From: a virus
Virus record (IMG/VR): IMGVR_UViG_3300042563_001995
Location: 1-49,466 of that record
DNA length: 49,466 bases
Direction: 5' to 3' (one strand)
This document shows, piece after piece, positions 15,164 to 24,638 of this stretch. The notes beneath the pieces were generated by a model. It saw only the letters and a program-made list of their open reading frames with translations, was not told where the DNA came from and ran no database searches. Within the stretch, counting starts at the first letter, position 1. The number at the start of each line of letters is the position of its first letter. The position numbers and the translations under genes were made by a program.

Positions 15164-17056
15164 GTGACATCAATAACCTTAACCAATATTTCTGGTTTAA
15201 CTTACCCATACGACATTTACGTATGTGATGTCTATGGTAATAATTGTGGATATATTGTTCAGGTTGTTTCATCAATTCCACCAACGGTAGAAATTGTTTT
15301 ACCACCCCCATTTAATATGTCACCTGCGGTGGGTATTAAAATTATAACATCTGATGGTTGTGAAAGATTTAAAGTTATTGATTGTGTTAACATCACACCA
15401 ATTATCATTGACTGTTCTAGTTATATAACTACAGGAACCACAGATATATTTAAGTATAACATAGACACTAATGTTGTAACACATTTAACATTCCCATTAC
15501 AACCATTAATAAGTGATATAGCAAACAATACTAATAAATTTTGGATAACAGATATATATAACCCTCAACAACTTATAGAATATTATATTAATCCAACACC
15601 ATTTGTTGCAGTATATAATAGAACGTTATCACCGTCACAACCTTTATTGGGATTATGTGTTAAAGACGACAATACTTTAATTTCAACAATAACAGGAGTT
15701 ACTATTGGTGACTCATATATTATTGTTGAAGTAGATGTCTCAGGAAGTGTTCCTGTAATAACTAATCAATTTTCATTACCTGGAACGGGTAGGTCTCTTG
15801 GTGGTGACTTATTCTATTTTCCAACAACTGATAAATTATTCGTAGCAAATAATGGTTCAGGAAATTGGTATTTAACACAATACGATTATATTAGTGGTAC
15901 CCTTGAATATGATGTACAACTCAACCCATTAATTAGTGGTATTTTTGGTTTATCATCAAAAGATTATAGCCTTTACCTTTATGAATACTCAACAGGTGAT
16001 GTTTATCGTCTTGACGATATAACAATACCAACATTTACTTTAGTACAAACAACTATTACTGGCGTTAGTGCCGCATCATCTGACGTTAATTGTGTTATAC
16101 CTCCAACACCTACCCCAACACCAACTAATACGGAAACTCCGACTCAAACTCCAACACCAACCAATACTGAAACTCCGACTCAAACTCCAACACCAACCAA
16201 TACTGAAACTCCGACTCAAACTCCAACACCTACAAATACTGAAACTCCAACAAATACCCCTACACCTACAAATACTGAAACTCCAACAAATACTGCAACA
16301 CCAACATTAACTATAACCCCTACATTAACTGTAACACCTACATTAACTGTAACACCAACACTAACTAGTGCGATATGTCCCGGAAATTGTTACACCGCAG
16401 AAGTTTATATCTCACCTATTGATTTGTTAAGTGCTAGCGGTAATACTAACCCATCACTTGATGGTTTAGTTCAGATGGCATATTATGATTGTAATGGTGT
16501 ATTTACAACAACTAATTACACATCTTCCGGATATCAATATAGTCCTATTGTTTGTATAACAGGTTCAACAGCATTGATTTGGTTTAGATATGACGAAAAT
16601 GATGTTACTGTATATACAGTTTTATCAACATTAAACACTTCATTATATTGTTGCGGTTCAATACCCCCTTCACCTACACCAACACCAACATTAACACCAA
16701 CACCAACATTAACACCTACGTTAACAATAACACCAACAATAACTATAACGCCGACATTAACTATAACTCCAACTACAACATCTGTGAACCTAAATTGTTA
16801 TTATTATGATGTAACAATAAGCTCCATTGATATTGCGAATGCAACAGGTAATTCATTTAATCCTAATAACACAGTTTTCATTGTGTATACCGATTGTTCA
16901 GGTGGTATAGTTTCAACTCCTTACAATAGTGCGGGGACTTATGTTAATGATATTTGTGCCGATAATACACAATCAATTGTCGCTATGTATTATCAAAATG
17001 ATTCTGCTTTATTATCAACTAATAGTTTTGTGACTCAACAAGGTAATTGTCCGTAA
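15164..17056 (+). CDS. Modular fibre protein: Ig-like head, propeller-like domain, TP linkers, duplicated tip
   Basis: This 630-residue protein has an Ig-like module at 1-78 ([19 protein letters not shown] ... IITSDGC), like that at 10621. Residues 85-312 resemble an irregular beta-propeller of streptogramin-lyase or NHL style ([51 protein letters not shown]). A TP linker (315-405) with 12-residue units follows. Then comes a Cys-bounded domain (about 405-500), a second linker, and a second copy of that domain (about 545-630). The tip domains align as YYxVxISxID ... NxNxxxxV ... YYDC ... C, so they arose by duplication. The start is GTG at 15164; the ATG two bases earlier is followed at once by TGA. 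Virion fibre is inferred from modules and context. Confidence 0.82.
   Translation: MTSITLTNISGLTYPYDIYVCDVYGNNCGYIVQVVSSIPPTVEIVLPPPFNMSPAVGIKIITSDGCERFKVIDCVNITPIIIDCSSYITTGTTDIFKYNIDTNVVTHLTFPLQPLISDIANNTNKFWITDIYNPQQLIEYYINPTPFVAVYNRTLSPSQPLLGLCVKDDNTLISTITGVTIGDSYIIVEVDVSGSVPVITNQFSLPGTGRSLGGDLFYFPTTDKLFVANNGSGNWYLTQYDYISGTLEYDVQLNPLISGIFGLSSKDYSLYLYEYSTGDVYRLDDITIPTFTLVQTTITGVSAASSDVNCVIPPTPTPTPTNTETPTQTPTPTNTETPTQTPTPTNTETPTQTPTPTNTETPTNTPTPTNTETPTNTATPTLTITPTLTVTPTLTVTPTLTSAICPGNCYTAEVYISPIDLLSASGNTNPSLDGLVQMAYYDCNGVFTTTNYTSSGYQYSPIVCITGSTALIWFRYDENDVTVYTVLSTLNTSLYCCGSIPPSPTPTPTLTPTPTLTPTLTITPTITITPTLTITPTTTSVNLNCYYYDVTISSIDIANATGNSFNPNNTVFIVYTDCSGGIVSTPYNSAGTYVNDICADNTQSIVAMYYQNDSALLSTNSFVTQQGNCP
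16127..16306 (+). repeat. Five 36-bp tandem units encoding NTETPTxTPTPT
   Basis: Units begin at 16127, 16163, 16199, 16235 and 16271. The first three are almost identical; the last two have CAAACT changed to CAAATA or similar, giving TN instead of TQ. The copy number is likely to vary between isolates. Confidence 0.9.
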
Positions 17057-17080
17057 TAATTAAGTAATAATATTTATCTT

Positions 17081-17266
17081 TCAATTCAAATTATTATCTT
17101 TTGGTTTTCTACCCAAGTTTTCATATATCCTCAGAAGTTTTAAGGATTCGTAGTAATTTTTTTCCAATCTATCAAGTTCCTTTTCAGGAACACCTTTGTC
17201 ACAAGCCTTTTCGTAAGCGTCTTTAGCTTCTGTAACAACATTTGATATTGTATTAATAAGTTTCAT
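17081..17266 (-). CDS. Small helical protein on the opposite strand of the fibre cluster
   Basis: This 61-residue frame runs against the surrounding fibre genes, beginning MKLINTISNVVTEAKDAYEK. It is amphipathic and helical, rich in Lys/Glu, with a single Cys and no membrane segment. This composition is unlike the random reverse frames of TP-repeat DNA and resembles a real cytoplasmic protein. TATTTATA lies three bases before the ATG. An upstream TTTG-N19-GACATTTG differs from a Bacteroidota promoter by one base in the -7 box. An in-frame ATG at 17293 would add nine hydrophobic residues (MVSWLIFIY). The function is unknown. It could be an early regulatory gene embedded in a late block, or chance. 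Confidence 0.55.
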   Translation of the reverse strand: MKLINTISNVVTEAKDAYEKACDKGVPEKELDRLEKNYYESLKLLRIYENLGRKPKDNNLN

Positions 17267-17369
17267 ATATATAAATATCAACCAACTCACCATTTATTAA
17301 CAACAAATGTCAATTATATTTTAATAAAATCAAACTTTAGATTATTTATAATAAAATAAAACTTGTATA

Positions 17370-18038
17370 ATGATATATTACTTTAAGTCGTGTTGTGGTG
17401 GTGTCGCACCATTTGGGGTCCCAAATAATTCTGACCCATTTGTTCCTTGGTATGGTTTCTTAGATACTGTTGGAACATCATACGGATTAGTTATTGGTTC
17501 TTATTCCGGGTGCGTCATATATAGTGGTAGTTCAGAAACTGTTATAACTAACCCACCAATCCCGTTAAAAAACGTGTCGTCAACACCTCCAATATTTTCA
17601 TCATATTCTTGTGATTTTTGTATGGAAAATATTTATCCGTGTTTTACTCCACCAATTGTTGAACCAGCAACCATCGTTGGATATAAAAATGAATGCGGTA
17701 TTATTACAATTCTACCTATGATTGTTGAATGTGAAATTTCTTTACCATCAGACTATGATATCAAAGATGGTGAAGTTTCCGTTTCAATAACAGGAGGAAC
17801 AGCTCCATACACCGTTACTTGGTTGAATAATGGAAATGTTTCACCAGCCATTGGTGGTGTTGGAATCGGTTCGTATACAGCAACAACAGTTGATTTTTGG
17901 GGAGATTATTCAGCAACAACAGTTTGTGAAGTTTCCGTTGAAAAAAATTGTTCATTCGGAGTTAGTATTGTAGAATACTTTTTAGACGAATGTCTCCCTA
18001 ACGACGCAATGTCAGGATACACCTTTGATATAACATAA
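17370..18038 (+). CDS. Structural protein with one SprB-like Ig repeat
   Basis: This 222-residue protein has a Cys-rich N-terminal half (CCGG ... CDFCMENIYPCF) with no recognised fold. The C-terminal half contains one SprB-like repeat at about 130-190: DGEVSVSITGGTAPYTVTWL, then a GSYTATTVDFWGDYSA strand pair and a final CEV. The GGTxPYxxxWxNG ... GxYTxTxxD pattern is the hallmark of repeats in the Flavobacterium gliding adhesin SprB and many Bacteroidota surface proteins. It is preceded by ATTATTTATAATA and an A-rich leader. Its stop is seven bases before the next ATG. It probably forms part of an adhesive tail appendage; the exact position in the virion is unknown. Confidence 0.8.
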   Translation: MIYYFKSCCGGVAPFGVPNNSDPFVPWYGFLDTVGTSYGLVIGSYSGCVIYSGSSETVITNPPIPLKNVSSTPPIFSSYSCDFCMENIYPCFTPPIVEPATIVGYKNECGIITILPMIVECEISLPSDYDIKDGEVSVSITGGTAPYTVTWLNNGNVSPAIGGVGIGSYTATTVDFWGDYSATTVCEVSVEKNCSFGVSIVEYFLDECLPNDAMSGYTFDIT

Positions 18039-18045
18039 TAAAAAT

Positions 18046-20259
18046 ATGCCAGCAACATTTTCAGCATCAACCTGTATAACGTCTAGTGTCACATCACCAG
18101 GACCTTTTGATATTTACTTAGATAGTGACTACACATCAACTCCACATATAACTAATGTTAGTATTAATAGTTTAACAGGGAATTCTTGCCCTTATATAAT
18201 TGTAGTCCCAACGGGAACAACTAGTTTAGGATTTAAAGATATTTTATTAGATTCTTGTACCACAATTTTAATTCAAGACAATAATATTTGTAGTAACTGT
18301 AACTTAGGATTATCAAATTATTCAGCATCAACAATAACAAGATTATCTTGTGGTGTTTTAACAGGTACTTGTCTAAATATTAACGATTACGTTATTAAAT
18401 GGTACGGACCTAATGATACAACAACATTAGCGTTTACATCAGGTGCAGGTAGTTTTCTTACCTTAGGTATGACTCCTCACCCATTTTTAGGTATTAACTC
18501 AATACCTCAACCTGAAGGTGTCTATACACCGGTTATATCAAAGATTAAATTAAGTGGTGTAACTTTCTCAAATACAGGTGGAACGAATAATGTATTATTT
18601 AGTGGTAATTGTTTACCTTCAACAACCATACTACCGTTATCTTGTAGTAATCAAACTAATTATTCAACACTTCCACCATATTCATCGTATAAACATTATA
18701 TTAATTACGAATTTCTTAACGGAAACGTGCCAACACCGGTTAATTTAACATATAAAGTCTCCACATCTACACAATTTTTTGCTTGGAGATTTAGGGGAAC
18801 CGATAACCCCGATAGAATAACAATTAAGTTTAGTGGTAGTTCATATGGGGGGAACGAATTTGGTTTAGATGATATTGTTGTTGGTGGAAATTTATTATCA
18901 AATAATTTTAATCCAACGGTATTCCCTAAATCAGCAGACACATTAGGTTATTTAACAAAATTAACTTGTTTAACGGGGTTAACTGTTAATAATGATGATA
19001 ATATATTAATAACAATAACACCAGCAACCTCTAATACGGTTTGGGATTTATATTCAACTTGTTTAACTAGTTATGATTGTAATAATTGTTTATTAACTAA
19101 CCCATATAAAATAATTGGTTCAACAATAACAGGTTTAACAACTAGTTGTTACTCCAATGTAAATTTTTCAATATCAGGATGTAATGAAACGACTTATAAT
19201 TCAAGTGATTTATATAAATATTATGTTAGTGATGTTGGATATCAACAACCAATAGTAAATGGACCTGTTGGTTCAAGTTTTGACCAACCATACAAAAACC
19301 CTAGTATTTTTTACAGCACCGATTTCTATAATAATCAAAATGTTTGTAATCAAACACAAGAATATAATGTAAATAGTAATTGTGCAACAGATACTAATAG
19401 TATAAAATATGAAAAAACTTTTGTAGGTGGTGTTGGGTCAAAAGGTATTTTTAATATAACAGGCTCATCAACAGTCATCTCCGCACACTACAATAGTTGG
19501 AATTATCTTAAAACTAATTATCCCGGAAGTTCATCACCAACTGACGTATCATATTATAGACTGTTTAAAGGTAAATTTCCAGGACCGTTAACATCTAATA
19601 ATTGTTTAGAAAATGTCTCAAATCAAATCTACAATTTCCACCCATCGTCAACAGTCTCAACAGGATTAACGAGTAATGGTAGTTATTATTTTAGACTAAC
19701 CGCCGAAACTATATCTAACAATTTTTCATCGGTAACATCTTGTGATATTAATTGTCTTCAAAATACTAATACTTATGTCGATGTAATTAACAACACATCA
19801 ACAGGTGCTACCATTAATTTTAATAGAGAATTTATATACACACCTGGCACATTAGATTTTGGAGTGTATTATACAATACCTTTTTATAATTGTTTTACAA
19901 TAACAAAATCAGTACAAAATCAGACATCGAACACCCTTGAGGGTGTTTTAGAAACTAATCAATGGACAACAAACACAATACCATATTCCGGAGTAAGTAA
20001 TACATTAATACCATCATTTTCAGGTACCGTATGTGACTATAATTTAACCGGTAGAGTAATTTCACAGTACAATAGTTTCTATAATAAAAAAGTTTTATAT
20101 TACTACTACATTATAAAACCAACACTTACCGATTTTGAAATATGGTCAGCACCTATAATTAATTATAGTGCAAACACAAATTTTAATGACGCAATTTTAG
20201 CATACAGATATTCAGGAGGAAGTGTTACATATTCATCATCAACATATATAATCGGATAA
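18046..20259 (+). CDS. Large Cys- and Asn-rich structural protein
   Basis: This 737-residue protein is rich in Ser, Thr, Asn, Tyr and Cys and lacks long TP linkers, enzyme motifs and membrane segments. The first 85 residues contain an Ig-like module related to those at 10621 and 15164 (SPGPFDIYLDSDYTSTPHIT ... LLDSCTTILI). The rest looks like several beta-sandwich domains bounded by Cys (CSNCNLGLSNYSASTITRLSC and CNNCLLTNPYKIIGSTITGL). Near residues 230-260 the segment FFAWRFRGTDNPDRITIKFS resembles a carbohydrate-binding-like strand pattern, though this is weak. The next gene starts three bases after its stop. It is most likely a virion surface or fibre protein. The high Cys content is notable for a protein folded in the cytoplasm. 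Confidence 0.75.
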   Translation: MPATFSASTCITSSVTSPGPFDIYLDSDYTSTPHITNVSINSLTGNSCPYIIVVPTGTTSLGFKDILLDSCTTILIQDNNICSNCNLGLSNYSASTITRLSCGVLTGTCLNINDYVIKWYGPNDTTTLAFTSGAGSFLTLGMTPHPFLGINSIPQPEGVYTPVISKIKLSGVTFSNTGGTNNVLFSGNCLPSTTILPLSCSNQTNYSTLPPYSSYKHYINYEFLNGNVPTPVNLTYKVSTSTQFFAWRFRGTDNPDRITIKFSGSSYGGNEFGLDDIVVGGNLLSNNFNPTVFPKSADTLGYLTKLTCLTGLTVNNDDNILITITPATSNTVWDLYSTCLTSYDCNNCLLTNPYKIIGSTITGLTTSCYSNVNFSISGCNETTYNSSDLYKYYVSDVGYQQPIVNGPVGSSFDQPYKNPSIFYSTDFYNNQNVCNQTQEYNVNSNCATDTNSIKYEKTFVGGVGSKGIFNITGSSTVISAHYNSWNYLKTNYPGSSSPTDVSYYRLFKGKFPGPLTSNNCLENVSNQIYNFHPSSTVSTGLTSNGSYYFRLTAETISNNFSSVTSCDINCLQNTNTYVDVINNTSTGATINFNREFIYTPGTLDFGVYYTIPFYNCFTITKSVQNQTSNTLEGVLETNQWTTNTIPYSGVSNTLIPSFSGTVCDYNLTGRVISQYNSFYNKKVLYYYYIIKPTLTDFEIWSAPIINYSANTNFNDAILAYRYSGGSVTYSSSTYIIG

Positions 20260-20261
20260 TT

Positions 20262-21542
20262 ATGAGCAAATACTATATAATAAAAATAACAGGAGGAACT
20301 TCACCAGGTAACTACGTGATTTATCTTAATCAAACACCACCGGCTGTAATCCCACCACAATACCCATCAGGGGGTTTGGCGGAAAATTTATCGTTAGCTA
20401 ACTTACAAGCAGGTATAACTGTTGAAGTTCCTGACGACACTACATCCATTATTGTTTATAACACATATTGTGATAATTTTGTATCTTTAATACCACCAAC
20501 AACAATTCTATATTCAGAGTTTTGTTTATCCGTATCATCAACACAAAATGGTGGACCATTAACAACAAATATTCATTTTATTTACAATTCTATAGACTCA
20601 AATAATAAACCAATTTGGGTAGACGCGTCAAATCCATTATCAAGCATTAGTTGGGACGGGTCTAAATGGTTATTAACCCCAACCTTACTATATGGTAATA
20701 CTATGTCATCAAATTCAACTCTAAGTTCATCAATTACATATCCAAATTTTTGGGTTGGAACTGGTGGTTCTCCATTAACGTCAATTAATACTAAAGAAGG
20801 TAGTTGTCTGTTAGAAAAAAAACAATTACCACCGATAAGTACCAACGACCCAACGTGTTTATGTGACGGTAGTATTATTTTTAACATAACATTAGATAAC
20901 CCCCCATTCAATTATTCTATTGATAATGGTGTTAGTTATTCATCATCACCAATTTTTACAGACCTTTGTAGTGGTATTTATAGTTTATCAGTGGTTGATT
21001 CATTAGGTGAAACCTATTCTAGTTCAGTTACATTAAAAAACCCTGAACAATCAATACCTTACACTCTTTCTTTGTTTACAACTAATACTACACCGGTTAT
21101 TAATAATGTATCAATTGTTAATTCTTATGAGACAACAATAGTTGTAACCCCACCACTACCTGATGGAGCAACAATCACATTTGATATAATACATAATAAT
21201 AGTTTTTATTCTTCACCAAATAGTGGAACATCAATATTAACTACATCAACAATTTTATACAAAAATAATAGTGAAATACTATTAACAAACACGTCAAACA
21301 GTACAAATCAATCGATTAATACAAATGCAGGTTGTCAAACAGAATACGTTTATCAATCAAACATTGATGACATTTGGGGTTCATTAATAATAACTAATAA
21401 TGATACAATAACTATCAGTACAACATCGAGAGTTGATAAAACAACATCAGGTGAATGTGTAGTTGGGTATAGCGCGGATAGTTACTCAATTAGTAATCCA
21501 GTTATTAGTGGATGTAATTGTTGTTCAATAAAAATTAACTAA
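20262..21542 (+). CDS. Structural protein with Ig-like head and one SprB-like repeat
   Basis: This 426-residue protein starts with MSKYYIIKITGGTSPGNYVI, an Ig-like module similar in position to the heads of its neighbours. A segment at about 200-268 (CLCDGSIIFNITLDNPPFNY, then LCSGIYSLSVVDSLGETYSS) fits the SprB-like repeat, with the DGSI strand, the PPFNY turn and a GIYSLSVVD strand. The remaining C-terminal 150 residues are beta-rich and end in CNCCSIKIN. There is no linker, enzyme motif or signal peptide. It is tightly packed after the 737-residue gene, which suggests one polycistronic mRNA and a shared appendage. A receptor-contact function is inferred. Confidence 0.78.
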   Translation: MSKYYIIKITGGTSPGNYVIYLNQTPPAVIPPQYPSGGLAENLSLANLQAGITVEVPDDTTSIIVYNTYCDNFVSLIPPTTILYSEFCLSVSSTQNGGPLTTNIHFIYNSIDSNNKPIWVDASNPLSSISWDGSKWLLTPTLLYGNTMSSNSTLSSSITYPNFWVGTGGSPLTSINTKEGSCLLEKKQLPPISTNDPTCLCDGSIIFNITLDNPPFNYSIDNGVSYSSSPIFTDLCSGIYSLSVVDSLGETYSSSVTLKNPEQSIPYTLSLFTTNTTPVINNVSIVNSYETTIVVTPPLPDGATITFDIIHNNSFYSSPNSGTSILTTSTILYKNNSEILLTNTSNSTNQSINTNAGCQTEYVYQSNIDDIWGSLIITNNDTITISTTSRVDKTTSGECVVGYSADSYSISNPVISGCNCCSIKIN

Positions 21543-21569
21543 TAATAAAACACGGAATATTTATACAGT

Positions 21570-23990
21570 ATGGCATATATAGTTAAAAACACATCAGCAC
21601 TAATTAATACAAGGTTAACCGACACAGCTAGACAAAAACTATCTGAGGGTAATTTTAATATTTCATATTTCCAAGTTGGAGATAGTGAATTGTCTTATAA
21701 TACATTAACAGGGACATCTTACAATCAATCTAGTAATAATATATTAGAACCTAATTTTAATTCACAAAATTCTGCTCCGGGACAAAGTAATAAACAAAAT
21801 GTTAAATACCCAATTTACGTAGACTCTAATAATAGTAGTACGTATGGTATACCATTTTCAGACCCACTTGTTTCACCAATATATAATAGAGCAACAATGA
21901 GAGGTTTTTTTAGTGGAAACACAACCACACCACCATCTAGTTGGAGTGCATTAACTGATAATGAATATGTTATTTATTCTAATTATGTTGTTGATATTTC
22001 AACATTTACCGGTGGAACAACAATTAAAGTAATCTATTCAGGATGTGATACAAACATTGTTAGATTACCAGCAAAAGGTGATTTAATTACAATATTTTTT
22101 GACGGTAATACAATTTCTTGTTCTAATGGACCTACACCAATAACTCCAACACCAACACGTACACCAACGCCTACACCATCATATGATGCTTGTAAATTAC
22201 CACCACCTACACCAACACCATCATCAACTTGTTGTATTCCAATACCTACGGGTTGTACTCCAACACCTGTTGTTAATTCTTTCGTAAATATTAGTAGTTG
22301 TTATGACATATTAACATATAGAATTGTTGATGTTTGTTTAAATGTTATAACATTAGATAGAATAACACCTAACTATTCATACATTCCATCAGGTTGTACA
22401 TATATTAGAACATTAGTATATCCACCAAATATGACAGATTTATACGATAGTATTACTCCGTCACAACATTGGAATCCTGATGTTATTAATTTTGAATCTA
22501 TTTGTAATACAGACGAATTTGATGTTAAAGTTTGGAATATGAATATTCCGTGGTCAGAAAATCCTGCCGGATTAATTCCAACAATATCTCAAGATTATAA
22601 AACATTCGGTTCTAAATCTTACATCGGAACTAAAGAATATTTAGGATATATGTCTGATAGTGGACAAACATTTGTTAATATGAATATGAATGTTGAAGAT
22701 TCAGTCTATTACTACGACTCATTTAGTAATAAAATTGTTGTAACACCTAAAGAACAAAAGGCGATTGCAATCATTCATTACACAAACCAATCAATTGATT
22801 TTTATTATGGTGAAAAATTCGCCCTTGAACAACCAATTAGCGGAACAATCCCTGAAGATATTACAGGAGACGCCAGAAACTTTAAGTTACATTTGCCTTG
22901 GTTAATGTGGCATAAAAACCCTGAATGTTGTCAAGGTGAAACATTTTATGTTAGTCCACCTGAAGATGAGGTGTTAATTGATGTATTTGAACCTCACTAT
23001 ATTAAATCAAACAAAAACTCAGATATGAATACACCGGGTATTCGTTATTACTTTTTATGGGACACTCATACTAATAATAGTAACGGACTACCTAACAGAG
23101 TTGGTAAAGTATTTCCTGACCAAAAAATAATTATAATTGATGACGAGGAATTAGTTGCCGCTTTATCATATAAATCAAATCGTAACTGGACTTTACCTGC
23201 AGCGACAACATCACTAATTGTACCAAATAGTTGTGAGTCAGAAGAATCATCATTTTTAGGAGTACTAACAGGAGCAAATGAAACTATGTATGTTAGTTAT
23301 TTATTAACAAACACATCTTCAGGAGCAACAAACTCATTACACTGTAATTATTATTCAAAAATTTCAGGACCAAACGTTGATTGTGGTACACCTGGTAGTC
23401 AAAACGTTGCTGTTAGATTTGGCGGAGAATTTAATTGTTTAAACCAAATAACTCAGAACACACTTGTTAGTGGTTATATTGCCAATAAATTTCAAATTAT
23501 TTGTCAAGTGGTTGAGGATGATAGTAGACCTCTTTCAAATGCTTGGAGAATAATTGATTTTACCCCTCAATTAAGTGCTTCAACTATAAACGGATATATA
23601 ACTCAAACAGGATTAACCGGAAACACATTTGTAATAACTCGAGATATGTATAATAGTGGTGTAGCAATTACGTATAATTTAAACAATTATATTTCATTAC
23701 CATCAGTTGGACAAACAGGTCAAACTCTTAATTTTGGTGATGAATATTATTTCTACGGGTCATTAGAAACCGATATTCAAGCAACCATTTATGAAATGAG
23801 ATATAAGATAAATCTTGGTCAAGCAGAATTCCAAAATTCATCAAACCCAAGTTGGTCTCAAGGTATCTCACCATATATTTCAGAAATTGGGCTTTACGAT
23901 GACAAAATGAATCTTATGATTGTATCAAAGCTACAATCTCCAGTACAAAGACAGGGTATTCAACAGTTTTTAGTTAAATTTGATTTCTAA
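21570..23990 (+). CDS. Large tail/appendage structural protein with short TP linker
   Basis: This 806-residue protein opens with MAYIVKNTSALINTRLTDTA, then RQKLSEGNFNISYFQVGDSE. This start is characteristic of phage tail proteins that attach fibres to the baseplate. It ends with ISEIGLYDDKMNLMIVSKLQ, then FLVKFDF. The ISEIGLYD-x-AKL ending is widely seen in phage collar or fibre attachment domains; here the N- and C-terminal parts may fold together around an insertion. A TP-rich, Cys-containing segment lies at about 187-232 (PTPITPTPTRTPTPTPSYDA, then CCIPIPTGCTP). TATTTATA at 21558-21565 sits four bases before the ATG. It is probably the anchor of the appendages encoded upstream. No enzyme motif was found. 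Confidence 0.82.
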   Translation: MAYIVKNTSALINTRLTDTARQKLSEGNFNISYFQVGDSELSYNTLTGTSYNQSSNNILEPNFNSQNSAPGQSNKQNVKYPIYVDSNNSSTYGIPFSDPLVSPIYNRATMRGFFSGNTTTPPSSWSALTDNEYVIYSNYVVDISTFTGGTTIKVIYSGCDTNIVRLPAKGDLITIFFDGNTISCSNGPTPITPTPTRTPTPTPSYDACKLPPPTPTPSSTCCIPIPTGCTPTPVVNSFVNISSCYDILTYRIVDVCLNVITLDRITPNYSYIPSGCTYIRTLVYPPNMTDLYDSITPSQHWNPDVINFESICNTDEFDVKVWNMNIPWSENPAGLIPTISQDYKTFGSKSYIGTKEYLGYMSDSGQTFVNMNMNVEDSVYYYDSFSNKIVVTPKEQKAIAIIHYTNQSIDFYYGEKFALEQPISGTIPEDITGDARNFKLHLPWLMWHKNPECCQGETFYVSPPEDEVLIDVFEPHYIKSNKNSDMNTPGIRYYFLWDTHTNNSNGLPNRVGKVFPDQKIIIIDDEELVAALSYKSNRNWTLPAATTSLIVPNSCESEESSFLGVLTGANETMYVSYLLTNTSSGATNSLHCNYYSKISGPNVDCGTPGSQNVAVRFGGEFNCLNQITQNTLVSGYIANKFQIICQVVEDDSRPLSNAWRIIDFTPQLSASTINGYITQTGLTGNTFVITRDMYNSGVAITYNLNNYISLPSVGQTGQTLNFGDEYYFYGSLETDIQATIYEMRYKINLGQAEFQNSSNPSWSQGISPYISEIGLYDDKMNLMIVSKLQSPVQRQGIQQFLVKFDF

Positions 23991-23998
23991 AAAAAAAT

Positions 23999-24598
23999 AT
24001 GAAAAAAACATTAAAAGAAAGCCCTAAAGTTTTAGGGCTTGATGTTTCAACCAAAACTATTGGTTGGGCATTATTTGACATACAAAGTAGAGAATTATTA
24101 GAACTAACCCACGTATCTCCAACACCAAAGCCAAAGGAAGAAAATAAGATAAAAGAATTACTTCTTAAAGGAGAAATATTTAGAACCAAACTTTTAGAAT
24201 ATAAAGATATGGGAATAACTAAAGTAATCATAGAAGAACCTTTATTAAACTCAAATAACGTCTATACCGTTCAAACACTACTAAGGTTTAACACTTTAGT
24301 CACAAAAGAAATTTACGATGTTTTAGGGGTGGTTCCTGACTTCATATCAACATACAATTCTCGTAAGTTTGCTTTTCCTGAATTAGTTAAGGAAAACGAC
24401 AAAGGTAAGTTTGTATTATTCGGTGGTTTACCAAAAGATATCGATAAGAAACTAATCATTTGGGAATTAATAGCTAAGAAAGAACCTCAAATTACTTGGC
24501 AATACACAAGAAACAACACCCTCAAAAAAGAGAACTTCGACCAAACAGACGCTTATTGTTGTGTCTTAGGTCATATGAGACAAGAAAATATTTGGTAA
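23999..24598 (+). CDS. RuvC-like Holliday junction resolvase
   Basis: This 199-residue protein has an RNase H-like fold with the RuvC pattern. The first strand is VLGLDVSTKTIGWALF (Asp15), the second catalytic region is KVIIEEPLL (Glu79/Glu80), and the C-terminal DQTDAYCC provides Asp181 and Asp184. It should cut branched DNA during recombination or before packaging, the job done by the unrelated gp49 in T4. It is the last plus-strand gene, nine bases after the 806-residue structural gene and just before a strong terminator, so it would be expressed late together with virion genes. That timing fits resolving replication intermediates for packaging. TAAATTTG at 23975-23982 looks like a -7 box but lacks a good -33 element. 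Confidence 0.88.
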   Translation: MKKTLKESPKVLGLDVSTKTIGWALFDIQSRELLELTHVSPTPKPKEENKIKELLLKGEIFRTKLLEYKDMGITKVIIEEPLLNSNNVYTVQTLLRFNTLVTKEIYDVLGVVPDFISTYNSRKFAFPELVKENDKGKFVLFGGLPKDIDKKLIIWELIAKKEPQITWQYTRNNTLKKENFDQTDAYCCVLGHMRQENIW

Positions 24599-24606
24599 AA
24601 AAAAAT

Positions 24607-24629
24607 AACCCCTCTTTAACGGAGGGGTT
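24607..24629 (+). terminator. Bidirectional Rho-independent terminator
   Basis: AACCCCTC (24607-24614) pairs with GAGGGGTT (24622-24629) around a seven-base loop. T-runs follow in both directions: TTTTTTATTT on the plus strand and TTATTTTTTTTT on the minus strand. It separates the convergent resolvase and 1203-residue genes. Confidence 0.92.
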
Positions 24630-24638
24630 TTTTATTTA

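Noticed and set aside
23975-23982. TAAATTTG as promoter of the resolvase gene
   Set aside because: The -7-like octamer lies inside the upstream coding region and no TTG/TTTG is seen at the required distance, so a chance match is likely.
13706-24000. Diversity-generating retroelement linked to the fibre genes
   Set aside because: No reverse transcriptase or template/variable repeat pair was found; the repeats are linker repeats.
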